DNA of 64,000 nucleotides from Calycina herbarum (taxonomy: Eukaryota > Ascomycota > Leotiomycetes > Helotiales > Pezizellaceae), in the NCBI GenBank assembly GCA_001414485.1, contig LLEY01000112.1:1-64000 (forward strand), given 5' to 3'. A program made the translations under genes and the position numbers. The notes beneath the pieces are model-generated. The model had not been told where the DNA came from, ran no database searches, and saw only the letters and a program-made list of their open reading frames with translations. This document shows positions 11,489-21,610 of the stretch, one piece after another. The stretch's first letter is position 1. Each line of letters starts with the position of its first letter.

Positions 11489-12969
11489 TGTTGTTTGCTT
11501 TGTGTGTTCTTAAGTTGCTTGGAGTTTGGTGTCATCGAAATGCACTTTCGATTATTGCCCTTCGCGAAAGTCAATACCGGTGAGCAAGAACGTTCATTGA
11601 GGGAAACGGGCTGTGAAAGCTAGTTGACTTACTTTTGTCGGAAGAATTGGTGAACTTACCTGTGCTATAAATAGCCTGATGAATACTTTCATAGATTGGT
11701 TTTCCGAGCCTTGGTTGAAGAAGGCGAAGGTTTTTGGAAAAGTATTGTTGGAGGGTTGATGGGATATGTATTTCCAAAACTTGGTGGCATTATCGGGAAG
11801 CATGGGGGCGAGTCATCGCCAATTGCAAACGACCCACAAATCCCTCTTCCCCCTCCCAACCACGGCTAAAATCCAGCGGGAGGCACCCCTTTTCCAACTT
11901 GTCAACCACTCATGAGGACCGACCTTGTCAAGCTGACAATCTTCATGCAACGTTCACCAGGCGTGTCGATATGGTGGCTTCACAAGCCGGTTTTGTGCCA
12001 GGGCCTTGATCCCAACGAGATAGGTCCCGTTTCATTTTCTCCTGCAAGCCATGGAGGGGTTGCTGTGGCTGAGTTTGAATTTGCGTCAGTAGAGATCGGC
12101 TTTTGATGCACGAGTCCCAATTTACTTGTTCATTAGTCCTCACCACGTCACCCTCCAACAACTTCTAGCGAAGCAGCCAAGGCAGCCTCCCTTCTCTTTC
12201 TTTTTCTATCATTAGCAAGCATGCCACCTTTTGAGGCAGGACGAGAGGAGCCTCACAAAGGTCGAGTATTCCCATTTCTCAATATTGGCTGATAATCACA
12301 GCTCTAGAAAATCATATCACGGTACTAACAAAGTGCTCTAGTTTATATGTCTATAAGAACTTGTTGCTTAGAATTTTCCGACCTGCCGGCTGGACTGGAA
12401 GATCCATTCTTTAGAGGACATTTCCAAACAGCTACACACAAGCTCCAATCTCATCAGAAAGACGGGATACTAACATACTATAGAATTCAAGATGGCAACC
12501 CGTTTAGCTTCTTGAGTTTTATGAACTCTAGGACTTGGCAAGCTATCATCTTGTGGAATAGGATATCTTGGTCCTGGGTCTTTAAGCGAGTGAGTATGTT
12601 GTTTTTTTTGTAATACTTGAGCTCCTCCTTATACATAACTCCCAATCCATCAGTTGTATACACAAGAGCGTCATCCCCCGTCTAAAAGACTCCTCCTCTT
12701 ACTTCTTCTTCCCTCCTTCACAAAGCCACAACCTCCTCTCCCTAACCGCCATCCCCCACCCCTCGATTCCCTCCAACATCCTCCGAATATCTCTTACACT
12801 AGCTCGGAGTTTTACGGAGCTAACTGCTGTTGTAACCTTCAACAAAACAAAACTTCCAATTCATTTCATGATCTGATCCGACTTCATATCCCACCAAGCC
12901 ATATTGCGCTCCAGCTCAAAGCCAAAGTTCATTCTTCTAGGTGTTCTCCATCTTCCATTATATCTTCTC
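11489..12969. other. intergenic stretch between family copies C and D; no supported gene
   Basis: It holds the promoter of copy C at its left end and the 3' region of copy D at its right end. The Pro/Leu-rich open frame at 12654-13076 on the plus strand is antisense to copy D and is not believed. Confidence 0.45.
11665..11674 (-). promoter_or_regulatory. TATA-like box of small membrane gene C
   Basis: CTATTTATAG on the minus strand lies about 177 nt before the ATG at 11488. It is a weaker match than in the other three copies. Confidence 0.35.
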
Positions 12970-13261
12970 TTAATCACGTTTCCTCGGAAGGTATATTCTC
13001 GGCGGCACTGAAGGCAAGTTGGCAGCGTGCTGGGGATCTATACTATTTCGTAAAAGCGCAGTGCGTATATCTATGAGGGATACCGGGCATTAAAAGGTCA
13101 AGTAATAAGGTGTGGAAGTCCATTATCTTACCTGCCCTGGCATAGCTCTCTCCGGTTCCCCTTTTCAGTGCTTGGTATCCAATTATGGTACCTAGTATAG
13201 CCAGCAGAACGCTTGTAAGGCCAGCTGCAAAGGATATACTTGCTTCGGGAAATAATGGCAT
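12970..13261 (-). CDS. small single-membrane-segment protein, family copy D (2 exons)
   Basis: Exons 13261-13132 and 13070-12970 give 76 aa. The 61-nt intron starts GTAAGAT, carries CTTGAC as a likely branch site and ends CATAG. It is again phase 1, at the family position, here giving Asp (G|AT). Residues 1-35 are MPLFPEASISFAAG, SVLLAILGTIIGYQ and ALKRG. Without splicing the frame would end in an unrelated tail; with splicing it ends in LPSVPPRIYLPRKRD, the family motif. That recovery of the conserved C-terminus is the main support for the model. The middle of exon 2 is more diverged than in B and C. Function unknown. Confidence 0.78.
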
Positions 13262-14090
13262 TTTTGTTTTATTGTTGGTGATTTTATGTGGATGTTGTTA
13301 TTGAGATAATTGTGATTTCTTTGGTGGTTGTTCTCGCTTTTGTTACTCTTTGATTCACAGTTACACATCTTACATGGTAGATCCTAGTTTATATACCTTT
13401 AATATGTCAATTTATGGAAGGTTCCACGGATTGATGGGCTGAGTCTCGTTTGGTAAAGGTGTAATGATGATTTTCAAAAGATTCCTGAAGAGGAGAAGCT
13501 ATCTGTATTATATTCCGTTCTCAGACAGGGAGTCCACCGAATAATGATGTCCATTTATGAATGTAAATGAACAAGACGTCAAAATCCAGCGCAAATGGAT
13601 AGGCAAGATCCGATCTTACGCAGTAAGACCTTGAGCTGGGTTCCGTCCGCTCGGTTGACGGGGGTGTCTGTTCTGTCGTGTGTATGGTCAGAAAGAAAGA
13701 TCATTGCGGGGTCTCTTCTGACCAACCTATCAGGGGTAGTTATACGGGCCCGAGGGGCAACCTAGTTTTCAGAGGTAATCAAGTCAATTGCCGAAAGCGT
13801 AGCAGAGACGTGATCTGAGCCACCAAATTTTCCAAATCCTTAAAGTTGAGAGAAAGAGTGTCGGAGATGTCAGGCCCAAATATTTCTCAAAGTTGGGAGA
13901 AAGACTATCAGAGACAGTTATTAGATATAAGAGAAAGGGGTGGAGCACGCCTATGTCAAAGCATGTATTTCCATTTGCAATTTGCATTTCCCAGAATATC
14001 TCTAAAACCCTTTCTGATGAGCCCGTCTTCAATTCCATCTCTCAATGCAACCAAGTTCCTTTCCATCATTTTCCCTATCCCCATCCCACA
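13262..14090. other. no supported gene; promoter of copy D at the left
   Basis: Only short open frames are seen. Two plus-strand frames running into 14.3 kb are antisense to the gene ending at 14091. Confidence 0.4.
13388..13395 (-). promoter_or_regulatory. TATA box of small membrane gene D
   Basis: TATATAAA on the minus strand lies about 127 nt before the ATG at 13261. Confidence 0.45.
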
Positions 14091-14642
14091 TCACATCACC
14101 AAACAAACTTGGTCCCGATATCGTTCCTCCACAACCACCCGAGGTCGCCTATTGATCCTCCCATGCAACTGTTGGGCCTCCTTATTAGCCCGTTCCTCCA
14201 TTTCCCGAAGTTGTCTGTACAACCATTTCGCCTCCTCCTGGTTTCGTCCCTGCATTTCATCAAGTTGTGTGACGAGGTCATCGATCAATACACGTTGCTC
14301 GGCTAAGCCACCGATGATTTGTGCGATGATGTGTTCTTGTGTTTGCTCGTCATCATTTTGGTCTTGAATTTCGGCAGCTGGGTCGTTATTTGCGGTTTCT
14401 GCGGTTGGTTAGTGATGAGCTTGGGGAAGTTGGTAGGGGTGCTTACCTCTGCCATTGGGATGACGAACATATAAGGGAACGTGAGGTGAGTCGAAATCTT
14501 GTACCATAACCTTTTGACGATTTCTCCGTGGAACTGGATCTTGTGGAGGGGGTGGCGCACGAACATTGGCCCCTTGATTTCCTCTTGGTGGTACCGCGAT
14601 ATTTGGATTGGCTCTTTGGTTGCCTCTCGGTACTGATGCCAT
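14091..14642 (-). CDS. orphan coiled-coil protein (2 exons)
   Basis: Exons 14642-14447 and 14398-14091 give 167 aa. The 48-nt intron starts GTAAGC, has CACTAACC as branch site and ends CGCAG; it splits Glu (G|AA). Residues 1-60 are disordered and carry two copies of a short PRGNQ(R/G)AN motif and a Pro run. Residues 75-160 form a long acidic/basic coiled coil (IIGGLAEQRVLIDDLVTQL, KWLYRQLREMEERANKEAQ). No known domain is visible. It is the first of a row of minus-strand orphan genes of similar build extending to about 25 kb. The intron consensus and the heptad pattern argue that it is real. Confidence 0.6.
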
Positions 14643-15482
14643 GTTTGGGAGATGGCTTCTGCTCAGTTGTCTTTTTTTGGTGGGTTTATCATCACTCTTT
14701 TTGAGGGCGTGTGGTTGTGCAGAAGACCGAGAAGGGAGTCTGGGAATTTGAGACTCTGATATATGAGATGGCCCATTATTGGGGTTTCTGAAAGATCATG
14801 CAGTTTGCCTTTCGTCTTTTTGTGGTTGGCTACCAGGGGGTCATTGGTAATGGAATGAGATTAAAAACGGGTCTTTCTTCTTTCTGGTGTGAGCGGAAAT
14901 GGTTCCATCATTTCCATAGATGGATGAGGACTTGATTGCAATCGTTCCAAAGGAGTAACTTGGCCGTTCTTCAGTCTTTGTTAATGTGTTGAGAAAAGAT
15001 TTAGGGCTCTCACAAAGCAAAATTTTAATTGAAAGATGTTTGTTTGGAATCAACTTTTGGGGCCAAAAAAACGTCACGAGTAAGCCATTAGGTACCGGGT
15101 AAGCCAGTTAAATATTGGGGGCCAAAAAGATTTTAGCGAGGTAAGCCAACAAATATCGAGTAAGCCACCAAACGTCGAGTAAGCCATTAGGTATCGGGTA
15201 AGCCAGATAAAGATTGGGGGCCAACAAGATTTTGGGGATAAGTCAGCAATTATCGTTCACGTGTAGGAGCCAAAAAGCCACAAAATACAATTCAAATTTT
15301 GCCACGACAAAATAGTCATTGACACCGGAAGTAACAAACGGGCCCATTCCGAATCCAATCCATCAACCCAGAGTCAATACAATACAAGCCCTCACACGAC
15401 AAGATCCCACTTGCTTAATCATTTTGCAGTACCCAAATCCGTAAGTCTCCTTGCAATTTGGATGCTCTTGTGAGTGCGCTCC
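14643..15482. other. intergenic stretch with a 99-bp tandem duplication
   Basis: Apart from the repeat at 15078-15255 nothing is recognised. A minus-strand open frame at 14841-15077 has no features. Confidence 0.4.
15078..15255. repeat. imperfect tandem repeat, period 99 bp, with internal GTAAGCCA units
   Basis: GAGTAAGCCATTAGGTA occurs at 15078 and again at 15177, each followed by CGGGTAAGCCAG, then ATTGGGGGCCAA and AAGATTTT. Inside each unit GTAAGCCA recurs several times. Slightly fewer than two full units are present. Confidence 0.75.
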
Positions 15483-17060
15483 TCAGCTCTCCATAGCTTG
15501 TCGCTCTTGAGTTTCTCCCATCAAAGGACTGTTCACTCTGGACTCTAGAGTGGCGACTTTCTCATGCAATTTTTTGACCCGAACTTCCAGATTGGCGAAC
15601 TCGACCCGGCCAACAAAGGGGGGTAGTCTTTCGGTTTGTTGTTTTATAGCTCCTGCATTGGAAACTGAAGCCTGGCCTCGTCCAAGAAGAGGAAGAGTCG
15701 TACCTTCTCCAAAGGCTGTTCCTTGTTAGCCATTCACTTTGTAACTGGGAAATTTGACCATTTTCAAAAAACAAAAACTCCTGCGGGAATAGTCTAGCGA
15801 AGCGCTGTGTGGTTGAAATAGTCAAGTGACTTACTGCGATGTTCTCTCAATTCCCTATTAGCCGATTATTCTTCAGCTGAGTTCTTCATACTTCGTTGAA
15901 CATCTGCTGAACTTTCTTGGCTTTGGCTAGCAGTCTCTCCTGTACTTGTTTTCACGCCAGGTTGAGTTTCCTCGCTGTCAGAAGGCGGATTGCTGGCAAG
16001 TCCGGTGTGGTGTTCCCAGACCTTGTGTTGTTCAAGAAGAAGGTTTCGAATATCTTCAGCTGTTTTGTCACTTCTCTTAATTCGCGAACCGTATTGGATA
16101 GCTTGCTGTGAGCAAGTGGAGTTTCAACCGACCTGGGGGAGTTTGTGTTATGGGGTTCCTCCTCTTTTCCCCTTGTCAGTCTTTCGCTTTTGGGTGAGGA
16201 CATTTCATTATTCGGACAAAAGATAGTTGGAAAAAACAGAGAGCTTACGATAAAATTTTAGCCAACCCTCTCGACAATTTCGAAGCGGCTTCTTCAGGTG
16301 AGAGATTTGCTTGGGGGTTTGCGTAAGTTTCTTCGTTCTGGGTAGTCTGCTCGGCTTGCCTTTCCAAAGCTCCATCAAGTAGATCATCCAAACTCGTAAT
16401 TTCGCTTTGATCAAATGGGTGGATCTGTGCTCTCTCGATTTCGCGATCCAATAAATCTAGCAGAGCTTTCAAAGTCGTGAATTGGTCTTGGGAATATGGG
16501 GTGCTTTCACTCCGTTGTTTGCCAAACTCCTTTTGAAGTAGTCCAAAGAATTTGGAAAGCGTTTCCTTGTTTTTCTTTCCGAGGACTCGATATTCTTTCT
16601 AGTAGGATAGACGGCACTCCATTTTCAACTCCCCTTTCCTCCCCTCGGAAGTCTCGTATGTGTTGCCTTGAATCTCATCAGCAACATGCTCAAGAGTAAA
16701 CATGGGTTGTCGTGTACTGGAAATAATTTTGCTTGTGGGATTGAGAATCTCCTCTTCCAAGCCAAGTGTAGAGCTATTGAATTCGCCAGATGTGTTACGG
16801 GAACTTCCATTACCTTGTTCAACATACTTGCCCGAAGTCCTGTTGATGAGGGCCTGTAGCTTAAAATTATCTTTCGGAAGAGAAATGGGGCCAGTCCCGT
16901 CTTCATTGCTCTTTTGAAGAGTGCCTTTGATTGCTTCCAACCAAGCTTGGTTTTTTTCGTTGTTAGGAGGGGCAGTGTTTCTATCTCCGGTCTTGGGTCC
17001 CTCGGGGGGCTTTGGACTGGAGCTGGACTTCTCATCTGGTTCTGATCCTGGGGAGCCCAT
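15483..17060 (-). pseudogene. decayed orphan coiled-coil gene with in-frame stops and a frameshift
   Basis: The ATG at 17060 opens a frame (MGSPGSEPDEKSSSS...) that hits TAG at 16601-16599 but continues coding-like in the same frame (KEYRVLGKKNKETLSKFFG, later DLLDREIERAQ and SKLSRGLAKIL) to about 16250, where a GTAAGC donor lies. A coiled-coil piece (NTVRELREVTKQ) is then followed in a shifted frame by EDIRNLLLEQHKVWEHHTGL, and a second in-frame stop TAA is at 15868-15866. A clean intron (donor GTAAGTCAC near 15835, GCTAAC, AACAG near 15725) joins this to the C-terminus ending at 15483 (VEFANLEVRVKKLHEKVATL). TAG and TAA are one C>T step from CAG and CAA. An unusual multi-intron live gene is the alternative. 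Confidence 0.55.
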
Positions 17061-18424
17061 CTTCAAGGGTTTGGGGTGATGAGATTGCTCGGAGTTGTCT
17101 TATCGGACAATTCAAATGACTTTTGGGAAAGGTCAAAGTTGAAATTTTTGGCACACAAGTTTTGGCTGGGAAATGAAGCAAATTTATAAGGAGCTCGCGA
17201 TTCCATTGGTTTCTTGTCTCTCTGGAGAAGACTCTAAAAAACGACTTTCTAGAACATTTTCAATATTTCTTTTCGCAAGAAGAATGGCGGTGGCGACGCT
17301 GGATTTGGTGACTGGCAAAGACTAGATTATTTCTACTTTTCAACTTTTATTGTTGAAGTAAGACTCTTGAAGATCAATTCAATTCTCTCAAGATATCAGA
17401 ACATCGAATTTGGACTAGCCTGATTCTTCTAGAAGTATTATGGTAATTGTAGAAGGACGCTTACTTTGCGGTTACAGTCACGAATTTCTGCACCCTCGGC
17501 AGGGTTTCCAGAAAGAAATGTGTCCCAAAATATTGGAACCCACTGTGTGCTACTAAGTGTGACATCAAGTGGGTTCCAGCCTCCAGCATCAAAGGGTAGT
17601 TACTCCCGAATATTTCAAAATATTTTGAAGCCGTGTTTCATCTTCAACAATAAGCATTTTTTTTAAATTTCAATCAAGTATGAGGGGCAGTCGCTATACC
17701 CGTCAAGACTAGGATTTCGATTTCATTTTTCTTCGAGGGTAACAAATATGTGATCTCCCAAAGACCCAGCTTCTCCCAGGCCAAAGTTGGCCACCAATAG
17801 AATGCAAGTACCCCATATTCACTCCCATAATAGTTTGACCCACAAAACAAAACAAATGTCAACTTTCAAATAACCTAGTCCTCTCAACCAATTGGAACAA
17901 TCCTGCGTAGCTCACCCCTTCCACGTCAATGTCTTTGAAAAACAAAAATGCGGGTGCCTATATATTGTTGCAAATATATGGCGGAAACTCTTCAATTTAC
18001 TAAGTGTGGCCTGAGCCGACTATTTATGCCCTGGGATGGCGCTAGTGCCCACGCTAGCGAGCAGCCACGTGACTGACATACTCCTATTCACTGCAGGTTT
18101 TCAACATATATTAATGTGAAAGACCTAATAGAGGATTAATAGCAGACAATATAACCAGGTAATGCTGTGTTTGAGAGGAGCCCGGGTTGGGTGTATTGAG
18201 AGCGTGGCGTTTGGATTTACGCGAAATTCCCCGTAAAAGTGGGCCCACCCCCACAAACACCCAATTTGTTTTTGAGCACAAATAGCGAAAGGCAGGGCAT
18301 GTGCTCGTGTGCTGTCAGGTCTTACACATAGGTTGGTGCAATGGTAACATTGGCGCTACTGACAGGATTGCTTTAGTGCTTTCCTGGCGTGTGAGCGAAC
18401 CGCGAGTAACACTATAAAGCGATA
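17061..18424. other. no supported gene
   Basis: Upstream region of the decayed gene ending at 17060 and left flank of the Tc1 element. AT-rich, no convincing frame. Confidence 0.4.
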
Positions 18425-19709
18425 CTTCGTACAGGGCCGAAATAACCACCATTCGCCACCACCACGATACGCTAGAAGGTTCCACGCTAACGTCATCGCA
18501 GCCAATGAGATTAATATGCCCCGGATGCCGCTTTTCCACCCATTTTCGATCAATTCAACACCATGGAAGCATCCTACTATGTGCCTACACCTAAGACACC
18601 TCTAAAACAGTGCACGCGAGACGATCGAATACGGGTGCAGACCCTATACCACGATGCCGGCTTTACACAAGACGAAATTACACTATAGCTAAACCTGATA
18701 AGAAATCAGGTACGATATGCTCTTGCCTACCGATTAACTCCTCAAAAACACGCCCGTGGTAGGAAGCTTTTCTTAAGCACGCCGGAAAGGAAACGACTTA
18801 TGGAATAGGCTACTGCTTCGGCTACAAATCGACGTACAAAATGGGCAGATATTCCTTCAATCCTAGGCTGGGACTGTGGGGAGAAGGCAATAAGAGCAGC
18901 CTTTAAGAAGGAGGGCTACGTACGGCGACATACACGCCTTAAACCACCACTTTCAGAAGAGAACCGAAAGAACAGGCTTGATTGGGCGTGGGAGCATCTC
19001 TTTTAGACAGAAGAGCAGTGGTTTTCGGTGCTGTGGAGTGACGAGACTTGGGTGAAGCTAGGCCGGCATACGAGGGCATGGATTACAAGAAAGATTAGGC
19101 AGTCAGAGGTCTATAATATAGACTGTATAGAGGCTCGGTATTAAAGGGAGATTAGATAGATGTTCTAGAGCTGTTTAAGCGGAAAATATAGGAGGCATAA
19201 GGGCCTTTTTTGGGAGAAAGATTGGGAGACAATTAATAGGGGCTCTTATAGTGGGATTATTATTCCAATTATTCAAGAGATTCTCTAGTAATATCTAGAA
19301 CTCTCTTTTTAACAGGACAACGTAAAGGGTCATGCTTCAGCGTGCACAAAGTCTGTTTTTGAAGCAATTAGGATTACGCCTATATTTTAGCCAGTAAACT
19401 CTCCTAATTTAAACCCGATTGAGACTATATAGGATATGATGAAGGATTATATTCAAGAGCACTACCCAGACGCCCATAGGTCATATAAGCGTCTAAGGGC
19501 AGCTGTTCAGGAGGCTTGGGAATCGATTACACATGCTACAATAATAGATCTAATACGTGGAATGTCTGATCGATGTATAGATGTAATTATTGCTGATGGA
19601 GGCTATACAAAATACTAAGAACTTTTAAGCAAGAAGCATAAAGCGGCATGTGCCAAGCATTTAGTCTGGCCCACTGTGGGGGGGGTGATTATTTCGGCCC
19701 TGTACGAAG
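18425..19709 (+). mobile_element. Tc1/mariner (DD34E) transposon, RIP-damaged, with intact ends
   Basis: The element is 1285 bp. Its inverted ends (CTTCGTACAGGGCCGAAATA, then A(C/T)CACC) match over 26 bp with one mismatch and are flanked by TA at 18423-18424 and 19710-19711, the target duplication of this superfamily. The inside codes for one transposase frame. The damage pattern (stops where the family has Gln or Trp) fits repeat-induced point mutation, so it cannot make a transposase; the ends could still be used in trans. Confidence 0.92.
18563..19618 (+). pseudogene. Tc1/mariner transposase, many nonsense codons
   Basis: A single frame of 352 codons from the ATG at 18563 to the TAA at 19618 contains about a dozen in-frame stops, nearly all TAG, and no obvious frameshift. 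The N-terminal helix-turn-helix reads TQDEITL-stop-LNL..QVRYALAYRL, the stop standing where Gln is expected (18686-18688). Another TAG (18806-18808) replaces a likely Trp after RLME. The catalytic triad is visible: WSDETWV, QDNVKGHAS and SPNLNPIE, with 34 residues between the second Asp and the Glu, hence DD34E. The last 60 codons (DMMKDYIQEHYPDAHRS..) are undamaged. CAG>TAG and TGG>TAG both appear, meaning C>T on both strands. It is inactive as it stands. Confidence 0.92.
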
Positions 19710-20135
19710 TATATTCGAACCTCTCAGAGGATACGCAAGTGGCCTTTAGGACAAGTGCAGAGCAGGCGGCCGCCCTCCCTCTTTAGGGACTGGTTTAGCA
19801 GCGCTCAAAAGTCACACCGTTGTGCACGAAAAGAGGGGCCTGGAGTATTATTTTTTTGGAACTCGGCCGCCTGGAAAGAGTGTGCGGATATTTGCCATTT
19901 TTAATATTTTTAGAGGAAGCATTTTGCTTGTGCGCGTGGGAAAGTTATTTTTGGTTATTTTTTAGGTAGGCGGCATAAAGTTGAGTGAATTTGAGCTTCT
20001 GCTAACTTTTGGGGCACTTTTGGCCCGCGGGTCTGCCGTTCATCGACAGTGAATTGTATTGATCTCACTTGGCTAGAACGCAAAAACCCTTCCACAATGA
20101 TAGACAGCGATCAAGTTCACAGCCCCTAATCCGCA
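19710..20135. other. right flank of the Tc1 element and 3' region of the gene at 20136
   Basis: Around 20060-20130 there is a stretch (CTCACTTGGCTAGAACG, AAAACCCTTCC, CACAGCCCCTA) that recurs downstream of the paralogous gene at 22550, so it is a shared 3' region rather than a gene. Confidence 0.6.
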
Positions 20136-20567
20136 TCATAAACCACCTCTTTCTCTTTCCGTCTCGCCTTCTTCCAAATCCCCGAGTACGTCCAAATCAA
20201 ACTCCCCAATCCTTTCCAAAGCCATCCTCACACTCCTAAGTTTCCCCTCCACGTTTCTAGCCATACAGCCCCGCATTTTCTTGAAGTTCTCCTCCATACT
20301 CCCGATTTGAGCAAGCCAACGCGGAACATCGCCTTCCATCAATCTTTTGAACGTTTCATCGGGTGGCATCGTTGATGTAGCTTCTTCGGGTGCTATTTCA
20401 GGTTAGCTCATTGGTTGAAGATATATAAGTATAAGCTAGAACGAAAATTTACCTTGGGACTGCTGCTCTTGATGGCTGAAAGCGTTGGGGGGTGGTCGAA
20501 AGGGTGGAACTTTCACCTGAAAATAGTCTTGGGCTTGTTGACTACCCTGTGGATTGGAAGCGGTCAT
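20136..20567 (-). CDS. orphan paralogue 1: Pro-rich head plus helical tail (2 exons)
   Basis: Exons 20567-20453 and 20392-20136 give 123 aa. The 60-nt intron starts GTAAAT, has GAGCTAACC and ends AATAG; it splits Ala (G|CA) at the same place as in the gene at 22550. Residues 1-38 (MTASNPQGSQQAQDYF...) are disordered and Gln/Pro-rich. The tail carries PRWLAQIGSMEENFKKMR and LRSVRMALERIGEFDLDVL, an amphipathic helical region. This matches LRWVAEIENTEKDFKLMR and ELENVRKTLVKIGQF of the second copy. No domain is known to me. It belongs to the minus-strand orphan block; the conserved intron and helix across two diverged copies are good evidence that it is a gene. Confidence 0.7.
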
Positions 20568-20995
20568 GTTGTCTTTGCTTTCAGATCTCGCCTTTGGTGG
20601 TGGTAGGGATGCTTTGAAGTATCGAAGTGATCGGTTGGTGTTCGAGGCTTCCGGGCGTCTTCAAGGATGTTGATTTCCGGTGGTTGCTTGGAAAGTTGAA
20701 ATTGGCAGTTATTGTTTTGAGGATCTCTGTTTTGGCTGATCTGAGGCTCTAGATCAATCTGGTGAAGTGGGAAGAACTAATAAATAGGGGTTGATCTGAT
20801 TCACTTAATTCGTGGTCAGAGACCTTGCTACTAGAGTTAAAATTCACTCCATTCAATGGCAGACAACTACTCAAAGCGTCTGAATGATTAGACCTTGAAG
20901 AAAACAGGTAGCAATTCTCTATTCTCCATTCTCCATTCTCCATTCTCTATTCTCCCATCTGATTCCATGAGTTATGCTTTCCTTGATAGCATACA
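20568..20995. other. no supported gene
   Basis: Upstream region of the gene at 20567 and 3' region of the gene ending at 20996. A short direct repeat of TTCTCCA(T) units lies at about 20923-20950 (TTCTCCATTCTCCATTCTCC). Confidence 0.5.
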
Positions 20996-21610
20996 TCAAT
21001 GAGGCAGCCCATCCAAAAATCTGTCCTTTGCTCTCTTTGCCTTTTCTCTCCACTTTTTTAATTTCCCCTTGAAAGAACTTTCTTTTGCTCCATTCTGCAT
21101 CTCAGTGACCGGGTTTCCTGTTGACGGTGTTTTCTCTACTTCCACGGCAGGTTTATCTCTTTCTTCCACATTTGCTGGCATTGTTTCAGTTTCTGGTGGT
21201 ACTTGTTCAATAACATCTCCCACCAAACCAGTACTCTGCATTGCTTGCTGATCCACGGGTGAGGTTCCCTGTGTTGAAGGGGTAGGGTCTCTGGGGGTAG
21301 AATACTGGACTTGTGTAACCTGCTCAGGCTGCTGAAGCCAGTTGCCAGTACTAATTTCTCCTGAAGTGATGGAAACATCAGTTTGTCTTCCAATATTGGT
21401 GTCTTTTGTGGATGCTCCAAAGCAAATGTTTTCTTTACCTAGAAGAGTGTCTATCTCAGCGCACAGTTCTTGCAATCTTGCAATATGGAAGTGACTCTTG
21501 CAAGAGAAACAAGAAACCTGCGGTGATTTGAGGATGCCATCCGGTTTGCCTGAGCTCGTTTGTTGTTCCCAGCGTAGAGGGGGACCTGGTTTTCTTGCTG
21601 ACAATAGCAT
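20996..21610 (-). CDS. orphan Ser/Thr/Pro-rich protein
   Basis: Single exon, 204 aa from the ATG at 21610. Residues 1-60 include a CFSCKSHFHIARLQELCAEI segment with three Cys and one His, which is too sparse to call a zinc finger. The middle (residues 70-160) is low-complexity, rich in Thr, Gln, Pro and Glu. The end is strongly basic and helical (KGKLKKWREKAKRAKDRFL). No signal peptide or membrane segment is seen. It lies between the two paralogues of the orphan block and on the same strand. Function unknown; I cannot exclude further exons upstream. Confidence 0.5.
   Translation of the reverse strand: MLLSARKPGPPLRWEQQTSSGKPDGILKSPQVSCFSCKSHFHIARLQELCAEIDTLLGKENICFGASTKDTNIGRQTDVSITSGEISTGNWLQQPEQVTQVQYSTPRDPTPSTQGTSPVDQQAMQSTGLVGDVIEQVPPETETMPANVEERDKPAVEVEKTPSTGNPVTEMQNGAKESSFKGKLKKWREKAKRAKDRFLDGLPH

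Noticed and set aside
12654..13076. 140-codon Pro/Leu-rich plus-strand frame
   Set aside because: It overlaps the minus-strand small membrane gene D in antisense, including its conserved tail; composition is an artefact of CT-rich DNA.
13846..14367. 173-codon plus-strand frame
   Set aside because: Antisense to the spliced coiled-coil gene at 14091-14642, which has a good intron and heptads.
21446..21545. Zinc-finger reading of CFSCKSHFHIARLQELC in the orphan at 20996
   Set aside because: Spacing of Cys and His does not match a known finger.
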